A stretch of 64,000 nt of DNA from Pseudomonas palmensis. Its GTDB lineage: Bacteria > Pseudomonadota > Gammaproteobacteria > Pseudomonadales > Pseudomonadaceae. Numbering within the stretch: the first letter of the stretch is position 1; the number at the start of each line of letters is the position of its first letter. Made by a program: the position numbers and the translations under genes. The stretch lies in NCBI RefSeq assembly GCF_017848315.1, contig NZ_JAFKEC010000004.1, forward strand, positions 142,123 through 206,122. Reading direction: 5' to 3'. The notes beneath the pieces are model-generated. The model saw only the letters and a list, made by a program, of their open reading frames with translations. It was not told where the DNA came from and made no database searches. This document shows, piece by piece, positions 1-12,683 of the stretch.

Positions 1-2741
<2,741 letters not shown>

Positions 2742-2745
<4 letters not shown>

Positions 2746-3224
2746 GTATTACCAAATACCCGATGACCGTTCAGGGCGCTCGCGCCCTGGAGGAAGAGCA
2801 TCTCTTCCTGAGCAAGACCGAACGCCCGCGCCTGAGCCAGGCGATTGGCGAAGCCCGTGAGCTGGGCGATCTCAAGGAAAACGCCGAGTACCACGCTGCC
2901 CGTGAAGAGCAGGGCATGGTCGAGGCGCGTATCCGCGATATCGAAGGCCGCCTGCAGAATGCGGTAGTGATCGACGTTACCACCATTGCCCACACGGGCA
3001 AGGTGATCTTCGGCACCACCGTGGACCTTGAAAACACCGAAACCGGCGATCAGGTGACCTACCAGATCGTTGGTGAGGACGAGGCGGACGTCAAGAACGG
3101 CAAGCTCTCGGTCGGTGCTCCGATCGCCCGCGCCATCATCGGCAAGGAAGAGGGTGACACTGTGGTGATCAAGACGCCGAGCGGCACAGTCGAGTACGAG
3201 ATTGTCGAAGTCCGTCACATTTGA
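2742..3224 (+). CDS. greA: Transcription elongation factor GreA
   Basis: Rescues backtracked RNA polymerase by stimulating its intrinsic RNA cleavage through the secondary channel. The 160-residue product has the normal family length. The N-terminal half is the coiled-coil hairpin, with the conserved [18 protein letters not shown] segment carrying the acidic tip residues; the C-terminal half is the FKBP-like globular domain ([20 protein letters not shown]). The ATG overlaps the carB stop by 4 nt. The 3' end overlaps the likely start of the next membrane-protein gene by 23 nt. Order carB-greA is common in pseudomonads. Confidence 0.98.
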
Positions 3225-3648
3225 TCGCCCGCGCGGCTTTGCCGCGTCGGCAGTGATCTGGCAGCTGGCCCAGGTGCTCTGGGTCGGCGGCGTGTGGATG
3301 CTGCATTTTGCGGTACTGCCGGTGCTGGGCCAGATTGGTCTGGCGCCGCTGTTGATCGAGGATTTTGGCGTGCTGGCCGCGTCGCTGCTGGTCGCCTTTG
3401 CGGCGGTGGGCTGCAGCGTGCAGGTGCTGGTGCTGATTCAGGCCGAAGGGATGGCCAGCCTGTGGCGAGACATGCGTGGGCAACTGCTGCTGATGGCAGT
3501 GGCGGCGTGCGTGATGTATTTCGTCTTGCGGGTTGGCGGGGCGGGGCAGTTGCGTTGGCAGCTGTTCTGCTACCTGGTGCTGGGCCTCAGCGGTTTGCTG
3601 CTGGTGCTGCAGCCGCCGCCGGGCAGGGCGCGCAAGGCGCGCCACTGA
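3202..3648 (+). CDS. Small integral membrane protein, DUF4149-like
   Basis: A 148-residue protein with about four hydrophobic helices: starting near [19 protein letters not shown], then the segments beginning [18 protein letters not shown] and FCYLVLGLS. It ends in a basic tail, GRARKARH. The Trp/Gly/His pattern in the first helix and the position after greA fit the uncharacterised DUF4149 family; no biochemical role is known to me. The longest reading uses a TTG start at 3202 inside greA. A GTG at 3252 would give a protein starting at the first membrane helix. Neither start has a strong Shine-Dalgarno, so expression may depend on coupling to greA. Confidence 0.8.
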   Translation: MSKSVTFDRPRGFAASAVIWQLAQVLWVGGVWMLHFAVLPVLGQIGLAPLLIEDFGVLAASLLVAFAAVGCSVQVLVLIQAEGMASLWRDMRGQLLLMAVAACVMYFVLRVGGAGQLRWQLFCYLVLGLSGLLLVLQPPPGRARKARH

Positions 3649-3660
3649 ACGGCGCGAACA

Positions 3661-3969
3661 TCACTTGTAGCGGTGGATGTTCGACAGTTGCTTGTTGGGC
3701 TGCGGGTTGCGGCGATAGATCAGTGCCTTCTTGCCGATGGTCTGCACCAGTTCGGCGCGGCCGGCCTTGCACAGTGCGGCAATGGCGGCGGCACGTTCTT
3801 CGCGGTCTTCCGAGCGGATCTCTACCTTGATCAGTTCGTGATCGGCCAGGGCGCGCTCGAGTTCGGCGATAACCCCTTCAGTCAGGCCGTTGCCTGCCAC
3901 AATCAGAACTGGTTTCAGATCGTGGCCAATGGATTTGTACTGTTTCTTCTGCTCGTTATTGAGCGGCAT
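3661..3969 (-). CDS. yhbY: Ribosome assembly RNA-binding protein YhbY (CRM domain)
   Basis: A 102-residue single CRS1-YhbY (CRM) domain protein that binds pre-50S ribosomal particles. The family signature is visible as the LKPVLIVAGNGLTEGVIAELE region with the GxGxTE-like loop, followed by a basic strand (LIKVEIRSEDREER) and the terminal GKKALIYRRN. It is divergent from rlmE, another 50S maturation gene, with about 100 bp between the two starts. That gap holds an AT-rich imperfect hairpin (around 3989-4012) and presumably both promoters. Its 3' end faces the 3' end of the DUF4149 gene. Confidence 0.95.
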   Translation of the reverse strand: MPLNNEQKKQYKSIGHDLKPVLIVAGNGLTEGVIAELERALADHELIKVEIRSEDREERAAAIAALCKAGRAELVQTIGKKALIYRRNPQPNKQLSNIHRYK

Positions 3970-4070
3970 AATCTGACCCTTTGTCTAGATTCTGTAAAAA
4001 TGGCGGCCATTTTACCCGAGGGCCCGTGGATCCGCCCAGTTAATCACGACCCTTATCATCGAGGTGCCCA

Positions 4071-4694
4071 GTGGCGCGTTCCAAGACAAGCCTTGGCTGG
4101 CTGAAAGAACACTTCAACGATCCTTACGTCAAAAAGGCGCAAAAGGACGGATATCGCTCGCGCGCGAGCTACAAATTGCTCGAAATCCAGGAAAAGTACC
4201 GTTTGATCCGCCCGGGCATGAGTGTGATCGATCTGGGCGCGGCGCCCGGTGGCTGGTCGCAGGTGACCAGTCGTCTGATTGGCGGTCAGGGGCGTCTGAT
4301 CGCCTCCGACATCCTCGAAATGGACAGTATTCCCGACGTTACCTTCATCCAGGGCGACTTTACCCAGGATGAAGTGCTCGCGCAGATTCTCGAGGCGGTC
4401 GGTAATTCGCACGTAGACCTTGTGATTTCCGATATGGCCCCCAATATGAGTGGTACGCCCGCTGTGGATATGCCCAAGGCCATGTTCCTGTGCGAGCTGG
4501 CCCTTGATCTGGCGACCCGGGTACTCAAGCCGGGTGGCGATTTTCTGATCAAGATCTTTCAGGGCGAGGGGTTTGACGTCTACCTCAAGGACGCCCGCAA
4601 GAAATTCGACAAGGTGCAGATGCTCAAGCCCGATTCTTCACGCGATCGCTCCCGCGAGCAGTACATGCTGGGGCGTGGCTACAAGGGCGAGTAG
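4071..4694 (+). CDS. rlmE: 23S rRNA 2'-O-ribose U2552 methyltransferase RlmE (FtsJ/RrmJ)
   Basis: Methylates U2552 of the 23S A-loop late in 50S assembly, using S-adenosylmethionine. The 207 residues carry the full K-D-K-E catalytic tetrad at K35 (RASYKLLEI), D121 ([11 protein letters not shown]), K161 (FLIKIFQG) and E196 (SREQYMLG). The SAM-binding loop is [12 protein letters not shown] at about residues 54-65. The start is a GTG at 4071. It precedes ftsH as in E. coli, but a 203-bp gap separates them, so ftsH may have its own promoter. Confidence 0.97.
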   Translation: MARSKTSLGWLKEHFNDPYVKKAQKDGYRSRASYKLLEIQEKYRLIRPGMSVIDLGAAPGGWSQVTSRLIGGQGRLIASDILEMDSIPDVTFIQGDFTQDEVLAQILEAVGNSHVDLVISDMAPNMSGTPAVDMPKAMFLCELALDLATRVLKPGGDFLIKIFQGEGFDVYLKDARKKFDKVQMLKPDSSRDRSREQYMLGRGYKGE

Positions 4695-4897
4695 GGCTTC
4701 AGGCCGGCAGCTTCCAGGGTATCCGATAGCTATTTCCAATCGGATGTCCTGCCTGACCTGGATGAACATCGTGTAGTCTAGGTTTCACAAAGGGTTACAG
4801 ACGGCGCCTGCAGACATGTAGGTAATGTAGTAAGTTAAGCCGGTGATTATCATGCGAGGCACGGCTGCGCCTAAGGCCTGCCTCAGAGGGTAGCTAA

Positions 4898-6814
4898 TTG
4901 AACGACATGGCAAAGAATCTGATCCTGTGGTTGATCATCGCCGCGGTCCTGGTGACCGTGATGAACAACTTCTCCAGCCCGAACGAGCCGCAGACCCTCA
5001 ACTATTCCGACTTCATTCAGCAGGTCAAGGATGGCAAGGTCGAGCGTGTGACGGTCGACGGTGCAGTCATCATTGGTAAGCGTACCGACGGCGACAGCTT
5101 CAAGACCGTGCGTCCCGCGATCGCCGACAACGGCCTGATCGGCGACCTGGTCGACAACCACGTCGTGGTCGAAGGCAAGCAGCCGGAACAACAAAGCATC
5201 TGGACCCAGTTGCTGGTCGCCAGCTTCCCGATTCTGGTCATCATCGCCGTGTTCATGTTCTTCATGCGCCAGATGCAGGGCGGTGCCGGTGGCAAGGGTG
5301 GGCCGATGAGTTTCGGCAAGAGCAAGGCGCGCCTGCTCTCCGAAGACCAGGTCAAGACCACCCTGGCCGACGTCGCAGGTTGCGACGAAGCCAAGGAAGA
5401 GGTTGGCGAGCTGGTCGAGTTCCTGCGTGATCCAGGCAAGTTCCAGCGCCTGGGTGGTCGTATTCCGCGCGGCGTGCTGATGGTCGGCCCGCCCGGTACC
5501 GGTAAGACCCTGCTGGCCAAGGCCATTGCGGGTGAGGCCAAGGTGCCGTTCTTCACCATTTCCGGTTCCGACTTCGTTGAAATGTTCGTGGGTGTCGGTG
5601 CCAGCCGTGTACGTGACATGTTCGAGCAGGCCAAGAAGCACGCACCGTGCATCATCTTCATCGACGAAATCGACGCCGTCGGTCGCCACCGTGGCGCCGG
5701 CATGGGCGGTGGTCATGACGAGCGCGAGCAGACCCTCAACCAGTTGCTGGTGGAGATGGACGGCTTCGAAATGAACGACGGCATCATCGTGATCGCCGCT
5801 ACCAACCGTCCGGACGTGCTTGACCCTGCGTTGCTGCGTCCAGGCCGTTTCGACCGCCAAGTGGTCGTGGGCCTGCCCGACATCCGTGGTCGCGAGCAGA
5901 TTCTCAAGGTGCACATGCGCAAGACGCCGATCGGCGACAACGTGAACCCTGCCGTGATCGCCCGTGGTACGCCCGGCTTCTCCGGTGCCGACCTGGCCAA
6001 CCTGGTCAACGAGGCGTCGCTGTTCGCTGCGCGCGGCGGCAAGCGTGTGGTCGAGATGAAGGAGTTCGAGCTGGCCAAGGACAAGATCATGATGGGCGCC
6101 GAGCGCAAGTCGATGGTTATGTCCGAGAAAGAGAAGCAGAACACCGCTTACCACGAGGCGGGTCACGCCATCGTGGGTCGCGTGGTGCCCGAGCACGACC
6201 CGGTGTACAAGGTCTCGATCATTCCGCGCGGTCGCGCCCTGGGCGTCACGATGTTCCTGCCGGAAGAGGACCGCTACAGCCTGTCCAAGCGTGCGCTGAT
6301 CAGTCAGATCTGCTCGTTGTACGGTGGTCGTATCGCTGAGGAAATGACCCTTGGCTTCGATGGCGTTACCACGGGTGCCTCCAACGACATCATGCGAGCC
6401 AGCCAGATCGCTCGCAACATGGTCACCAAGTGGGGCTTGTCGGAAAAACTCGGTCCGCTGATGTACGCCGAAGAAGAAGGCGAGGTGTTCCTGGGCCGCA
6501 GTGCCGGTTCCCAGCACGCCAGCGTTTCGGGCGAGACGGCCAAGTTGATCGACTCCGAGGTGCGCAGCATCATCGACCAGTGCTATGCCACTGCCAAGCA
6601 GATCCTCACCGAAAACCGTGACAAGCTCGATGCCATGGCCGATGCGCTGATGAAGTACGAGACCATCGATGCCGACCAGATCGACGACATCATGGCCGGT
6701 CGCGAGCCGCGTGAGCCCCGTGACTGGGAAGGTGGTTCGGGCACTTCGGGCACCTCTGCAACGCAAGGTGATCGCCCCGAGTCCCCGATCGGTGGTCCGG
6801 CGGCGCAGCTCTAA
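4898..6814 (+). CDS. ftsH: ATP-dependent zinc metalloprotease FtsH
   Basis: Hexameric inner-membrane AAA+ protease that degrades misfolded membrane proteins and short-lived regulators. Two membrane helices (residues ~7-22 and ~103-123) flank a periplasmic domain. Then come Walker A (GPPGTGKT, 197-204), Walker B (IIFIDEIDA, 252-260), the SRH region ([20 protein letters not shown]) and the zinc site HEAGH (419-423). A TTG start at 4898 is preferred over the ATG at 4907 because an AGAGGG motif sits about 7 nt upstream of the TTG; both give the MAKNLILW segment. The C-terminus is a Gly/Ser/Thr-rich tail. folP begins 8 nt after the stop. Confidence 0.97.
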   Translation: MNDMAKNLILWLIIAAVLVTVMNNFSSPNEPQTLNYSDFIQQVKDGKVERVTVDGAVIIGKRTDGDSFKTVRPAIADNGLIGDLVDNHVVVEGKQPEQQSIWTQLLVASFPILVIIAVFMFFMRQMQGGAGGKGGPMSFGKSKARLLSEDQVKTTLADVAGCDEAKEEVGELVEFLRDPGKFQRLGGRIPRGVLMVGPPGTGKTLLAKAIAGEAKVPFFTISGSDFVEMFVGVGASRVRDMFEQAKKHAPCIIFIDEIDAVGRHRGAGMGGGHDEREQTLNQLLVEMDGFEMNDGIIVIAATNRPDVLDPALLRPGRFDRQVVVGLPDIRGREQILKVHMRKTPIGDNVNPAVIARGTPGFSGADLANLVNEASLFAARGGKRVVEMKEFELAKDKIMMGAERKSMVMSEKEKQNTAYHEAGHAIVGRVVPEHDPVYKVSIIPRGRALGVTMFLPEEDRYSLSKRALISQICSLYGGRIAEEMTLGFDGVTTGASNDIMRASQIARNMVTKWGLSEKLGPLMYAEEEGEVFLGRSAGSQHASVSGETAKLIDSEVRSIIDQCYATAKQILTENRDKLDAMADALMKYETIDADQIDDIMAGREPREPRDWEGGSGTSGTSATQGDRPESPIGGPAAQL

Positions 6815-6822
6815 GGGTTGAC

Positions 6823-7674
6823 ATGACTTCACAGCAGTACCCAACCCGGTTGCCTTGCGGCAACCGGGTTCTCGACCTTTCCCGTACCCATGTGATGGGT
6901 ATCCTCAACATAACCCCTGATTCCTTCTCGGACGGCGGTCGCTTCACCCAGCGTGATGCGGCCTTGCGCCATGCCGAAGCGATGGTGGCGGCCGGTGCTA
7001 CGCTTGTCGATGTCGGTGGGGAGTCCACCCGGCCAGGTGCACGCGTGGTCACTGCTCTCGAAGAGCTCGAGCGGGTTGCACCCATTGTCGAAGCGATCAG
7101 TCGCGAGCTGGATGTCATCATCTCGGTCGATACCTCGACGCCGGCGGTGATCCGCGAGACTGCCCGCCTGGGCGCGGGGCTGATCAACGATGTGCGCTCG
7201 CTTACCCGCGATGGCGCGCTGGATGCCGCTGCAGCCACCGGTTTGCCGGTCTGCCTTATGCACATGCGCGGCGAGCCCGGCGACATGCAGAACAACCCGC
7301 ACTACGACGATGTGACCGTCGAGGTGGCGATGTTTCTCGAGCAGCGCATGGCAGCCTGTGCTTCGGTGGGTATCGGCGCCGAAAAGATTGTGCTCGATCC
7401 GGGCTTTGGTTTTGCCAAGACGCTTGCGCACAACCTCAGCCTGTTCAAGCATATGCAGGATCTTTATCGCCTGGGCCGCCCCCTCCTGGTGGGCGTTTCG
7501 CGCAAGAGCATGATCGGCCTGGCGCTGGAGCGTCCGGTCGGTGAGCGGCTTTATGGCAGCCTGGCGCTTGCTGCGCTGGCGATGACCCGGGGTGCCAGCA
7601 TCCTGCGGGTTCACGATGTTGCCGAGACCGTCGACGTGGTACGGATGATTGCAGCGGTTGAAGCCGCCGAATAA
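6823..7674 (+). CDS. folP: Dihydropteroate synthase
   Basis: Condenses p-aminobenzoate with 6-hydroxymethyl-7,8-dihydropterin pyrophosphate in folate synthesis; the sulfonamide target. The 283-residue TIM-barrel protein has both pterin-binding signatures, [14 protein letters not shown] and [12 protein letters not shown], as well as [24 protein letters not shown] and LDPGFGFAK. The C-terminal [15 protein letters not shown] segment is also typical. It lies between ftsH and glmM, the same order as in E. coli, and the short gaps suggest one operon. Confidence 0.98.
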   Translation: MTSQQYPTRLPCGNRVLDLSRTHVMGILNITPDSFSDGGRFTQRDAALRHAEAMVAAGATLVDVGGESTRPGARVVTALEELERVAPIVEAISRELDVIISVDTSTPAVIRETARLGAGLINDVRSLTRDGALDAAAATGLPVCLMHMRGEPGDMQNNPHYDDVTVEVAMFLEQRMAACASVGIGAEKIVLDPGFGFAKTLAHNLSLFKHMQDLYRLGRPLLVGVSRKSMIGLALERPVGERLYGSLALAALAMTRGASILRVHDVAETVDVVRMIAAVEAAE

Positions 7675-7694
7675 GAGTGACGGAGCATTTCACG

Positions 7695-9035
7695 ATGAGC
7701 AGAAAATATTTTGGTACCGACGGCATTCGTGGCCGTGTCGGCGAATACCCGATCACGCCGGATTTCATGCTCAAGCTCGGTTGGGCCGCAGGCATGGCCT
7801 TTCGCAAGCTCGGCGCCTGCCGGGTGCTCGTAGGCAAGGACACGCGTATCTCCGGCTACATGTTCGAGTCGGCCCTTGAGGCCGGTCTGTCGGCGGCGGG
7901 CGCAGATGTGCTGCTGCTCGGCCCGATGCCGACGCCGGCCATCGCCTACCTGACCCGCACCTTTCATGCCGAAGCCGGGATCGTCATCAGTGCGTCGCAC
8001 AATCCGCATGACGACAACGGCATCAAGTTCTTCTCCGGTCAGGGCACCAAGCTGCCCGACGATGTGGAGCAGATGATCGAGGAGTTGCTCGACAAGCCCA
8101 TGACCGTGGTCGAGTCGAGCAAGCTGGGCAAGGTGTCGCGCATCAACGACGCGGCCGGCCGCTACATCGAGTTCTGCAAGAGCAGCGTGCCGACCAGTAC
8201 CGATTTCGCCGGCCTCAAGCTGGTGGTCGACTGCGCCCATGGCGCCACGTACAAGGTGGCCCCCAGCGTGTTTCGCGAGCTCGGCGCCGATGTCACGGTG
8301 CTGGCTGCGCAGCCGGATGGCCTCAACATCAACGAGAACTGCGGTTCGACCCATATCGAGTCGCTTCAGGCGGCGGTGCTGGTAGGGCATGCCGACCTGG
8401 GGATCGCGTTCGACGGTGACGGTGACCGGGTGCTGATGGTCGACCATACCGGCGCGATCGTCGATGGTGACGAATTGCTGTTCATCATTGCCCGTGACCT
8501 CCAGGAGCGTGGCAAGCTCAATGGTGGCGTTGTGGGTACGCTGATGAGCAACCTGGGCCTCGAACTGGCCTTGCAGGAGCTCTCGATACCGTTTGTGCGT
8601 GCCAAGGTGGGTGACCGCTATGTGATGGCCGAACTGCTGGAGCGCGACTGGAACATCGGCGGCGAGAATTCCGGGCACGTGGTGTGCTTCAGTCATACCA
8701 CCACAGGGGATGCGATCATCGCTGCCCTGCAGGTGCTGATGGCGCTCAAGCGTCGCGGTGAAACCCTGGCTCAGGCCCGTCAGGCGCTGCGCAAATGCCC
8801 GCAGGTGCTGATCAATGTTCGCTTTGGCGAGAGCAAGGTAGACCCTGTCGAGCACCCGGCGGTCAAGCAGGCCTGCGAGCGGGTCACCGAGGCCATGGCG
8901 GGTCGTGGTCGCGTGCTGCTGCGCAAGTCCGGCACAGAGCCACTGGTGCGTGTGATGGTCGAAGGTGATGACGAAAGTCAGGTGCGCGGCTATGCCGAGG
9001 AACTGGCAAAGCTGGTAACTGAAGTTTGCGCCTGA
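7695..9035 (+). CDS. glmM: Phosphoglucosamine mutase
   Basis: Interconverts glucosamine-6-phosphate and glucosamine-1-phosphate on the way to UDP-GlcNAc for peptidoglycan and LPS. The ATG at 7695 gives 446 residues starting [13 protein letters not shown], with ACGGAG about 9 nt upstream; a GTG 18 nt earlier has no such support. The phosphoserine loop is [17 protein letters not shown] with the catalytic serine at position 101. The metal loop is FDGDGDRV, the sugar loop GGENSGH, and the phosphate-binding loop [12 protein letters not shown] near the C-terminus. All four domains of the alpha-D-phosphohexomutase family are present. Confidence 0.98.
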   Translation: MSRKYFGTDGIRGRVGEYPITPDFMLKLGWAAGMAFRKLGACRVLVGKDTRISGYMFESALEAGLSAAGADVLLLGPMPTPAIAYLTRTFHAEAGIVISASHNPHDDNGIKFFSGQGTKLPDDVEQMIEELLDKPMTVVESSKLGKVSRINDAAGRYIEFCKSSVPTSTDFAGLKLVVDCAHGATYKVAPSVFRELGADVTVLAAQPDGLNINENCGSTHIESLQAAVLVGHADLGIAFDGDGDRVLMVDHTGAIVDGDELLFIIARDLQERGKLNGGVVGTLMSNLGLELALQELSIPFVRAKVGDRYVMAELLERDWNIGGENSGHVVCFSHTTTGDAIIAALQVLMALKRRGETLAQARQALRKCPQVLINVRFGESKVDPVEHPAVKQACERVTEAMAGRGRVLLRKSGTEPLVRVMVEGDDESQVRGYAEELAKLVTEVCA

Positions 9036-9101
9036 TTAGCGCTTGCCAGTGGTGATCGGGTTGGGTAACATCTGCGCCCACTTTGACCGACGAGGTACAG
9101 C

Positions 9102-9857
9102 ATGCGTCGCCCTATGGTAGCTGGTAACTGGAAGATGCACGGTACCCGCGCCAGCGTCGCTGAGCTGATCAAGGGCTTGAGCAATCTAGCCCTGCCGAGC
9201 GGTGTTGAAGTCGCGGTGTTCCCGCCCTGCCTGTACATCAATCAAGCGATTGAAGGGTTGCAGGGCAAGTCGATAGCCGTGGGTGCTCAGGATTCTGCGG
9301 TAGAGCCCCAGCAAGGCGCGCTGACCGGTGAGGTTGCTCCGAGTCAGCTGGTCGATGCGGGATGTGAGCTGGTGCTGATCGGGCACTCGGAGCGTCGCCA
9401 GATACTGGGCGAAAGCGACGAAGTGCTGAATCGCAAGTTCGCTGCGGCTCAGGCTTGCGGGTTGAAGCCTGTGCTCTGTGTAGGGGAAACCCTGGAGGAG
9501 CGCGAAGCTGGCAAGACGCTTGAGGTTGTAGGGCGTCAGTTGAGCAGCATCATCGACGCATTCGGTGTTGAGGCCTTCGCCAGTGCAATCATTGCCTATG
9601 AGCCTGTATGGGCCATCGGCACCGGCCTCACGGCCAGCCCGCAACAGGCTCAGGATGTGCACAAGGCCATTCGTGAGCAACTGGCGGCAAAGAATTCAGA
9701 GGTCGCGATGAATGTGCGGCTTCTATACGGCGGCAGCGTGAAGGCGGCCAATGCGGCTGAGCTGTTCGGCATGCCGGATATCGATGGGGGGCTCATAGGT
9801 GGAGCTTCCCTGAACGCAGACGAATTCGGTGCAATTTGTCGCGCCGCAGGAAACTGA
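9102..9857 (+). CDS. tpiA: Triosephosphate isomerase
   Basis: Interconverts dihydroxyacetone phosphate and glyceraldehyde-3-phosphate in glycolysis and gluconeogenesis. The 251-residue TIM barrel carries the substrate-binding N and K in AGNWKMHG (residues ~7-14), the electrophilic His in LIGHSERR, the catalytic Glu in [11 protein letters not shown], and the phosphate loop [11 protein letters not shown] plus GGLIGGASL. secG starts 3 nt after the stop, so the two are very likely co-transcribed. Confidence 0.98.
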   Translation: MRRPMVAGNWKMHGTRASVAELIKGLSNLALPSGVEVAVFPPCLYINQAIEGLQGKSIAVGAQDSAVEPQQGALTGEVAPSQLVDAGCELVLIGHSERRQILGESDEVLNRKFAAAQACGLKPVLCVGETLEEREAGKTLEVVGRQLSSIIDAFGVEAFASAIIAYEPVWAIGTGLTASPQQAQDVHKAIREQLAAKNSEVAMNVRLLYGGSVKAANAAELFGMPDIDGGLIGGASLNADEFGAICRAAGN

Positions 9858-9860
9858 AAA

Positions 9861-10247
9861 ATGCTGGAAACAGTCGTAGTAGTTTTTCATCTGTTGGGCG
9901 CACTGGGTTTGGTAGTGCTGGTGTTGCTGCAACAGGGTAAAGGTGCGGAAGCAGGTGCATCTTTCGGCGCAGGGGCTTCAAATACTGTGTTCGGAAGCCA
10001 AGGTTCTGCTACCTTTCTTAGTAAGTTTACTGCTATACTTGCCGCCAGTTTCTTCATAACCGCCCTAGGGTTAGGTTACTTTGCTAAAGAGAAAGCTCAT
10101 CAGCTGACTCAGGTAGGGCTTCCAGATCCAGCGGTACTTGAAGTGAAGCAGCAAAAACCGGCAACAGATGATGTACCGGTGCTCCAGGAGCAACAGGCAC
10201 CCGCCAGCAACACCGGCGATGTACCTCCAGCTCAAGAGCAGAAGTAA
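9861..10247 (+). CDS. secG: Protein-export membrane protein SecG
   Basis: Accessory subunit of the SecYEG translocon in the inner membrane. The 128-residue product starts with the typical first helix ([22 protein letters not shown], written here from its ends), then the conserved [13 protein letters not shown] cytoplasmic loop and a second helix ([18 protein letters not shown]). A hydrophilic, Pro/Gln-rich C-terminal tail of about 45 residues follows, common in pseudomonads and longer than E. coli SecG. Only 3 nt separate it from tpiA, and tRNA-Leu begins 19 nt after its stop. Confidence 0.95.
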   Translation: MLETVVVVFHLLGALGLVVLVLLQQGKGAEAGASFGAGASNTVFGSQGSATFLSKFTAILAASFFITALGLGYFAKEKAHQLTQVGLPDPAVLEVKQQKPATDDVPVLQEQQAPASNTGDVPPAQEQK

Positions 10248-10266
10248 CGGGTTTCAAAGTAGTATT

Positions 10267-10352
10267 GCCGAGGTGGTGGAATTGGTAGACACGCAACCTT
10301 GAGGTGGTTGTGCCCATAGGGTGTAGGGGTTCGAGTCCCCTTCTCGGTACCA
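10267..10352 (+). tRNA. tRNA-Leu (anticodon GAG)
   Basis: An 86-nt cloverleaf including an encoded CCA. Acceptor arms GCCGAGG and TCTCGGT pair with two G-U pairs. The anticodon stem CAACC/GGTTG encloses the loop TTGAGGT, giving anticodon GAG. A long variable arm is present, as expected of a class II tRNA, and the T-arm is AGGGG-TTCGAGT-CCCCT. It lies 19 nt after secG and is probably processed from the tpiA-secG transcript. Confidence 0.97.
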
Positions 10353-10365
10353 ATTGAAACAAGAC

Positions 10366-10390
10366 AGCCCGCTACAGCGGGCTTTCTTGT
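10366..10390 (+). terminator. Rho-independent terminator after tRNA-Leu
   Basis: A perfect 7-bp stem, AGCCCGC-TACA-GCGGGCT, is followed by TTCTTGT. It separates the secG/tRNA-Leu transcript from the next tRNA promoter. Confidence 0.8.
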
Positions 10391-10404
10391 AGGTGGAGGT
10401 TAGA

Positions 10405-10434
10405 TTGACCCCTCGCGGGGTTCGGTCGTATACT
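10405..10434 (+). promoter_or_regulatory. Sigma-70 type promoter of the metY-rimP-nusA-infB operon
   Basis: TTGACC (10405-10410) and TATACT (10429-10434) are separated by 18 nt. A GC-rich discriminator follows immediately, a feature often associated with stringent control of stable RNA promoters. The initiator tRNA begins 16 nt after the -10 element. Confidence 0.75.
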
Positions 10435-10450
10435 TTCGCCCCAGCTTTGA

Positions 10451-10527
<77 letters not shown>

Positions 10528-10535
10528 GTTTCAGC

Positions 10536-10560
10536 AGAGCCCCTTTTCAGGGGCTTTTTG
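10536..10560 (+). terminator. Terminator or attenuator after tRNA-fMet
   Basis: The stem AGCCCC/GGGGCT with loop TTTTCA is followed by TTTTTG. It would end the short tRNA transcript or attenuate read-through into rimP. Confidence 0.75.
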
Positions 10561-10606
10561 TTAGCTGATCAGTTCTCAGCGCCGGTATTCACCCGGCGTA
10601 TCAGGG

Positions 10607-10629
10607 ATGGGCGCTTCGCCCATTTTTTA
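10607..10629 (+). terminator. Second attenuator-like hairpin just upstream of rimP
   Basis: A perfect 7-bp stem ATGGGCG-CTT-CGCCCAT is followed by TTTTTAT, ending about 28 nt before the rimP start. Together with the hairpin at 10536-10560 it gives two consecutive terminator-like structures between the tRNA and the protein genes. Confidence 0.6.
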
Positions 10630-10657
10630 TTTGCATAGCATGCACAAGGGGGTTCAG

Positions 10658-11116
10658 GTGTCGAGCAAGCTAGAAGAGTTGCAGGCCTTGTTGGCCCCGG
10701 TGGTCGTGGCCCTAGGCTATGAATGCTGGGGTATCGAGTTTTCGGCTCAAGGCCGCCACTCAATGTTGCGCGTTTATATCGACAAAGAAGGCGGTGTGCT
10801 GGTGGATGACTGCGCCATCGTCAGCCGTCAGATCAGCGGCATTCTGGATGTCGAAGATCCCATTTCCGTTGAATACACCCTTGAAGTTTCCTCTCCTGGC
10901 ATGGAACGCCCGCTGTTCACACTTGAACAGTTTGCAAAGTATGTCGGTGAGCAGGTGAAGATTAAACTGCGCTCGCCTTTCGAAGGTCGACGTAATTTTC
11001 AGGGCCTTCTGCGCGGTGTGGAAGAGCAGGATGTCGTGGTGCAGGTAGATGACCACGAATTCCTTCTGCCGATCGACATGATCGACAAGGCCAACATTAT
11101 TCCCAGTTTTGACTGA
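10658..11116 (+). CDS. rimP: Ribosome maturation factor RimP
   Basis: Needed for 30S subunit maturation. The GTG at 10658 is chosen because AAGGGGG lies 6 nt upstream; it gives 152 residues starting [12 protein letters not shown], close to the E. coli length of 150. Longer readings run back into the attenuator hairpin. The conserved [16 protein letters not shown] and [11 protein letters not shown] segments identify the family. It is the first protein gene of the nusA-infB operon. Confidence 0.96.
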   Translation: MSSKLEELQALLAPVVVALGYECWGIEFSAQGRHSMLRVYIDKEGGVLVDDCAIVSRQISGILDVEDPISVEYTLEVSSPGMERPLFTLEQFAKYVGEQVKIKLRSPFEGRRNFQGLLRGVEEQDVVVQVDDHEFLLPIDMIDKANIIPSFD

Positions 11117-11175
11117 GACATGCCGGGTCCGATAGTTCGTGCGGACCCAATGGCTTGCGAAAGGCGAGGCGTACG

Positions 11176-12657
11176 ATGAGCAAAGAAGTACTGCTGGTTG
11201 TTGAGTCGGTATCCAATGAAAAGGGTGTACCGGCAGACGTGATTTTCGAAGCATTGGAAGTGGCCCTGGCCACTGCTACCAAGAAGCGCTTCGAAGATGA
11301 AGTCGACCTGCGTGTGGAGATCAACCGCCACACCGGTAACTACGAGACCTTCCGTCGCTGGACGGTGGTCGAGGAAGAGGATCTTGACGATCCTGCGATC
11401 GAAACCTGGCCAAGCAAGATTCAGGAAACCCATCCTGAAGCCAAGGTTGGCGATGTCATCGAAGAGAAGATCGAGTCCATCGAGTTCGGCCGCATCGCTG
11501 CACAGACCGCCAAGCAGGTCATAGTGCAGAAGGTCCGCGAAGCCGAGCGCGCACAGGTGGTCGATGCCTATCGCGAGCGTCTGGGCGAAATCATCTCGGG
11601 TACCGTCAAGAAGGTTACCCGTGACAACGTGATCGTCGACCTGGGCAACAACGCCGAAGCGCTGCTGGCCCGTGAAGACATCATCTCCCGCGAGACTTTC
11701 CGTGTCGGTGTGCGTGTACGTGCACTGCTCAAGGAAATCCGCACCGAAAACCGCGGCCCGCAGCTGATCCTGTCGCGTACCGCGCCCCAGATGCTGATCG
11801 AACTGTTCCGCATCGAAGTGCCGGAAATCGCCGAGGGCCTTATCGAGGTCATGGCGGCTTCCCGTGACCCGGGTTCTCGCGCCAAGATCGCTGTCCGCTC
11901 CAAGGACAAGCGCATCGACCCGCAAGGCGCCTGCATCGGTATGCGCGGTTCGCGCGTACAGGCAGTGTCTGGCGAGTTGGGCGGCGAGCGAGTGGATATC
12001 GTCCTGTGGGACGACAACCCGGCCCAGTTTGTCATCAACGCCATGTCGCCGGCAGAAGTCGCGGCGATCATCGTTGATGAAGATGCCCACGCGATGGACA
12101 TCGCTGTAGCCGCGGACAACCTGGCGCAAGCCATTGGCCGTGGTGGTCAGAACGTACGTCTGGCCAGCCAGTTGACCGGCTGGACCCTGAACGTGATGAC
12201 CGAGTCGGACATCCAGGCCAAGCAACAAGCTGAAACCGGCGACATTCTGCGTAACTTCATCGAAGAGCTGGAAGTCGACGAAGAGCTGGCGCAGGTTCTC
12301 GTTGACGAAGGTTTCACCAGCCTGGAAGAAATTGCCTACGTACCGCTGGAAGAAATGCTCAACATCGATGGCTTCGACGAGGAGATCGTCAACGAACTCC
12401 GCGCGCGTGCCAAGGACCGCCTGTTGACCAAAGCCATCGCTACTGAGGAAAAACTGGCAGACGCCCATCCGGCCGAAGACCTGCTCTCGCTTGAGGGTAT
12501 GGACAAGGATCTGGCGGCGGAACTGGCGGTGCGCGGCGTGGTTACCCGCGAAGACCTGGCCGAGCAGTCGATTGATGACCTGCTCGACATCGACGGCATC
12601 GACGAAGAACGTGCCGGCAAGTTGATCATGGCCGCCCGAGCCCACTGGTTCGAGTAA
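11176..12657 (+). CDS. nusA: Transcription termination/antitermination factor NusA
   Basis: Binds RNA polymerase and modulates pausing, termination and rRNA antitermination. The ATG at 11176 yields 493 residues starting [18 protein letters not shown]. The order is an N-terminal RNAP-binding domain, an S1 domain ([18 protein letters not shown], about 137-154), KH1 and KH2 ([34 protein letters not shown]), and two acidic C-terminal AR repeats with helix-hairpin-helix character ([36 protein letters not shown]). infB follows 26 nt after the stop. Confidence 0.98.
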   Translation: MSKEVLLVVESVSNEKGVPADVIFEALEVALATATKKRFEDEVDLRVEINRHTGNYETFRRWTVVEEEDLDDPAIETWPSKIQETHPEAKVGDVIEEKIESIEFGRIAAQTAKQVIVQKVREAERAQVVDAYRERLGEIISGTVKKVTRDNVIVDLGNNAEALLAREDIISRETFRVGVRVRALLKEIRTENRGPQLILSRTAPQMLIELFRIEVPEIAEGLIEVMAASRDPGSRAKIAVRSKDKRIDPQGACIGMRGSRVQAVSGELGGERVDIVLWDDNPAQFVINAMSPAEVAAIIVDEDAHAMDIAVAADNLAQAIGRGGQNVRLASQLTGWTLNVMTESDIQAKQQAETGDILRNFIEELEVDEELAQVLVDEGFTSLEEIAYVPLEEMLNIDGFDEEIVNELRARAKDRLLTKAIATEEKLADAHPAEDLLSLEGMDKDLAAELAVRGVVTREDLAEQSIDDLLDIDGIDEERAGKLIMAARAHWFE

Positions 12658-12683
12658 GTAGGCTGGCCTGAGGAGAGAAGTGC

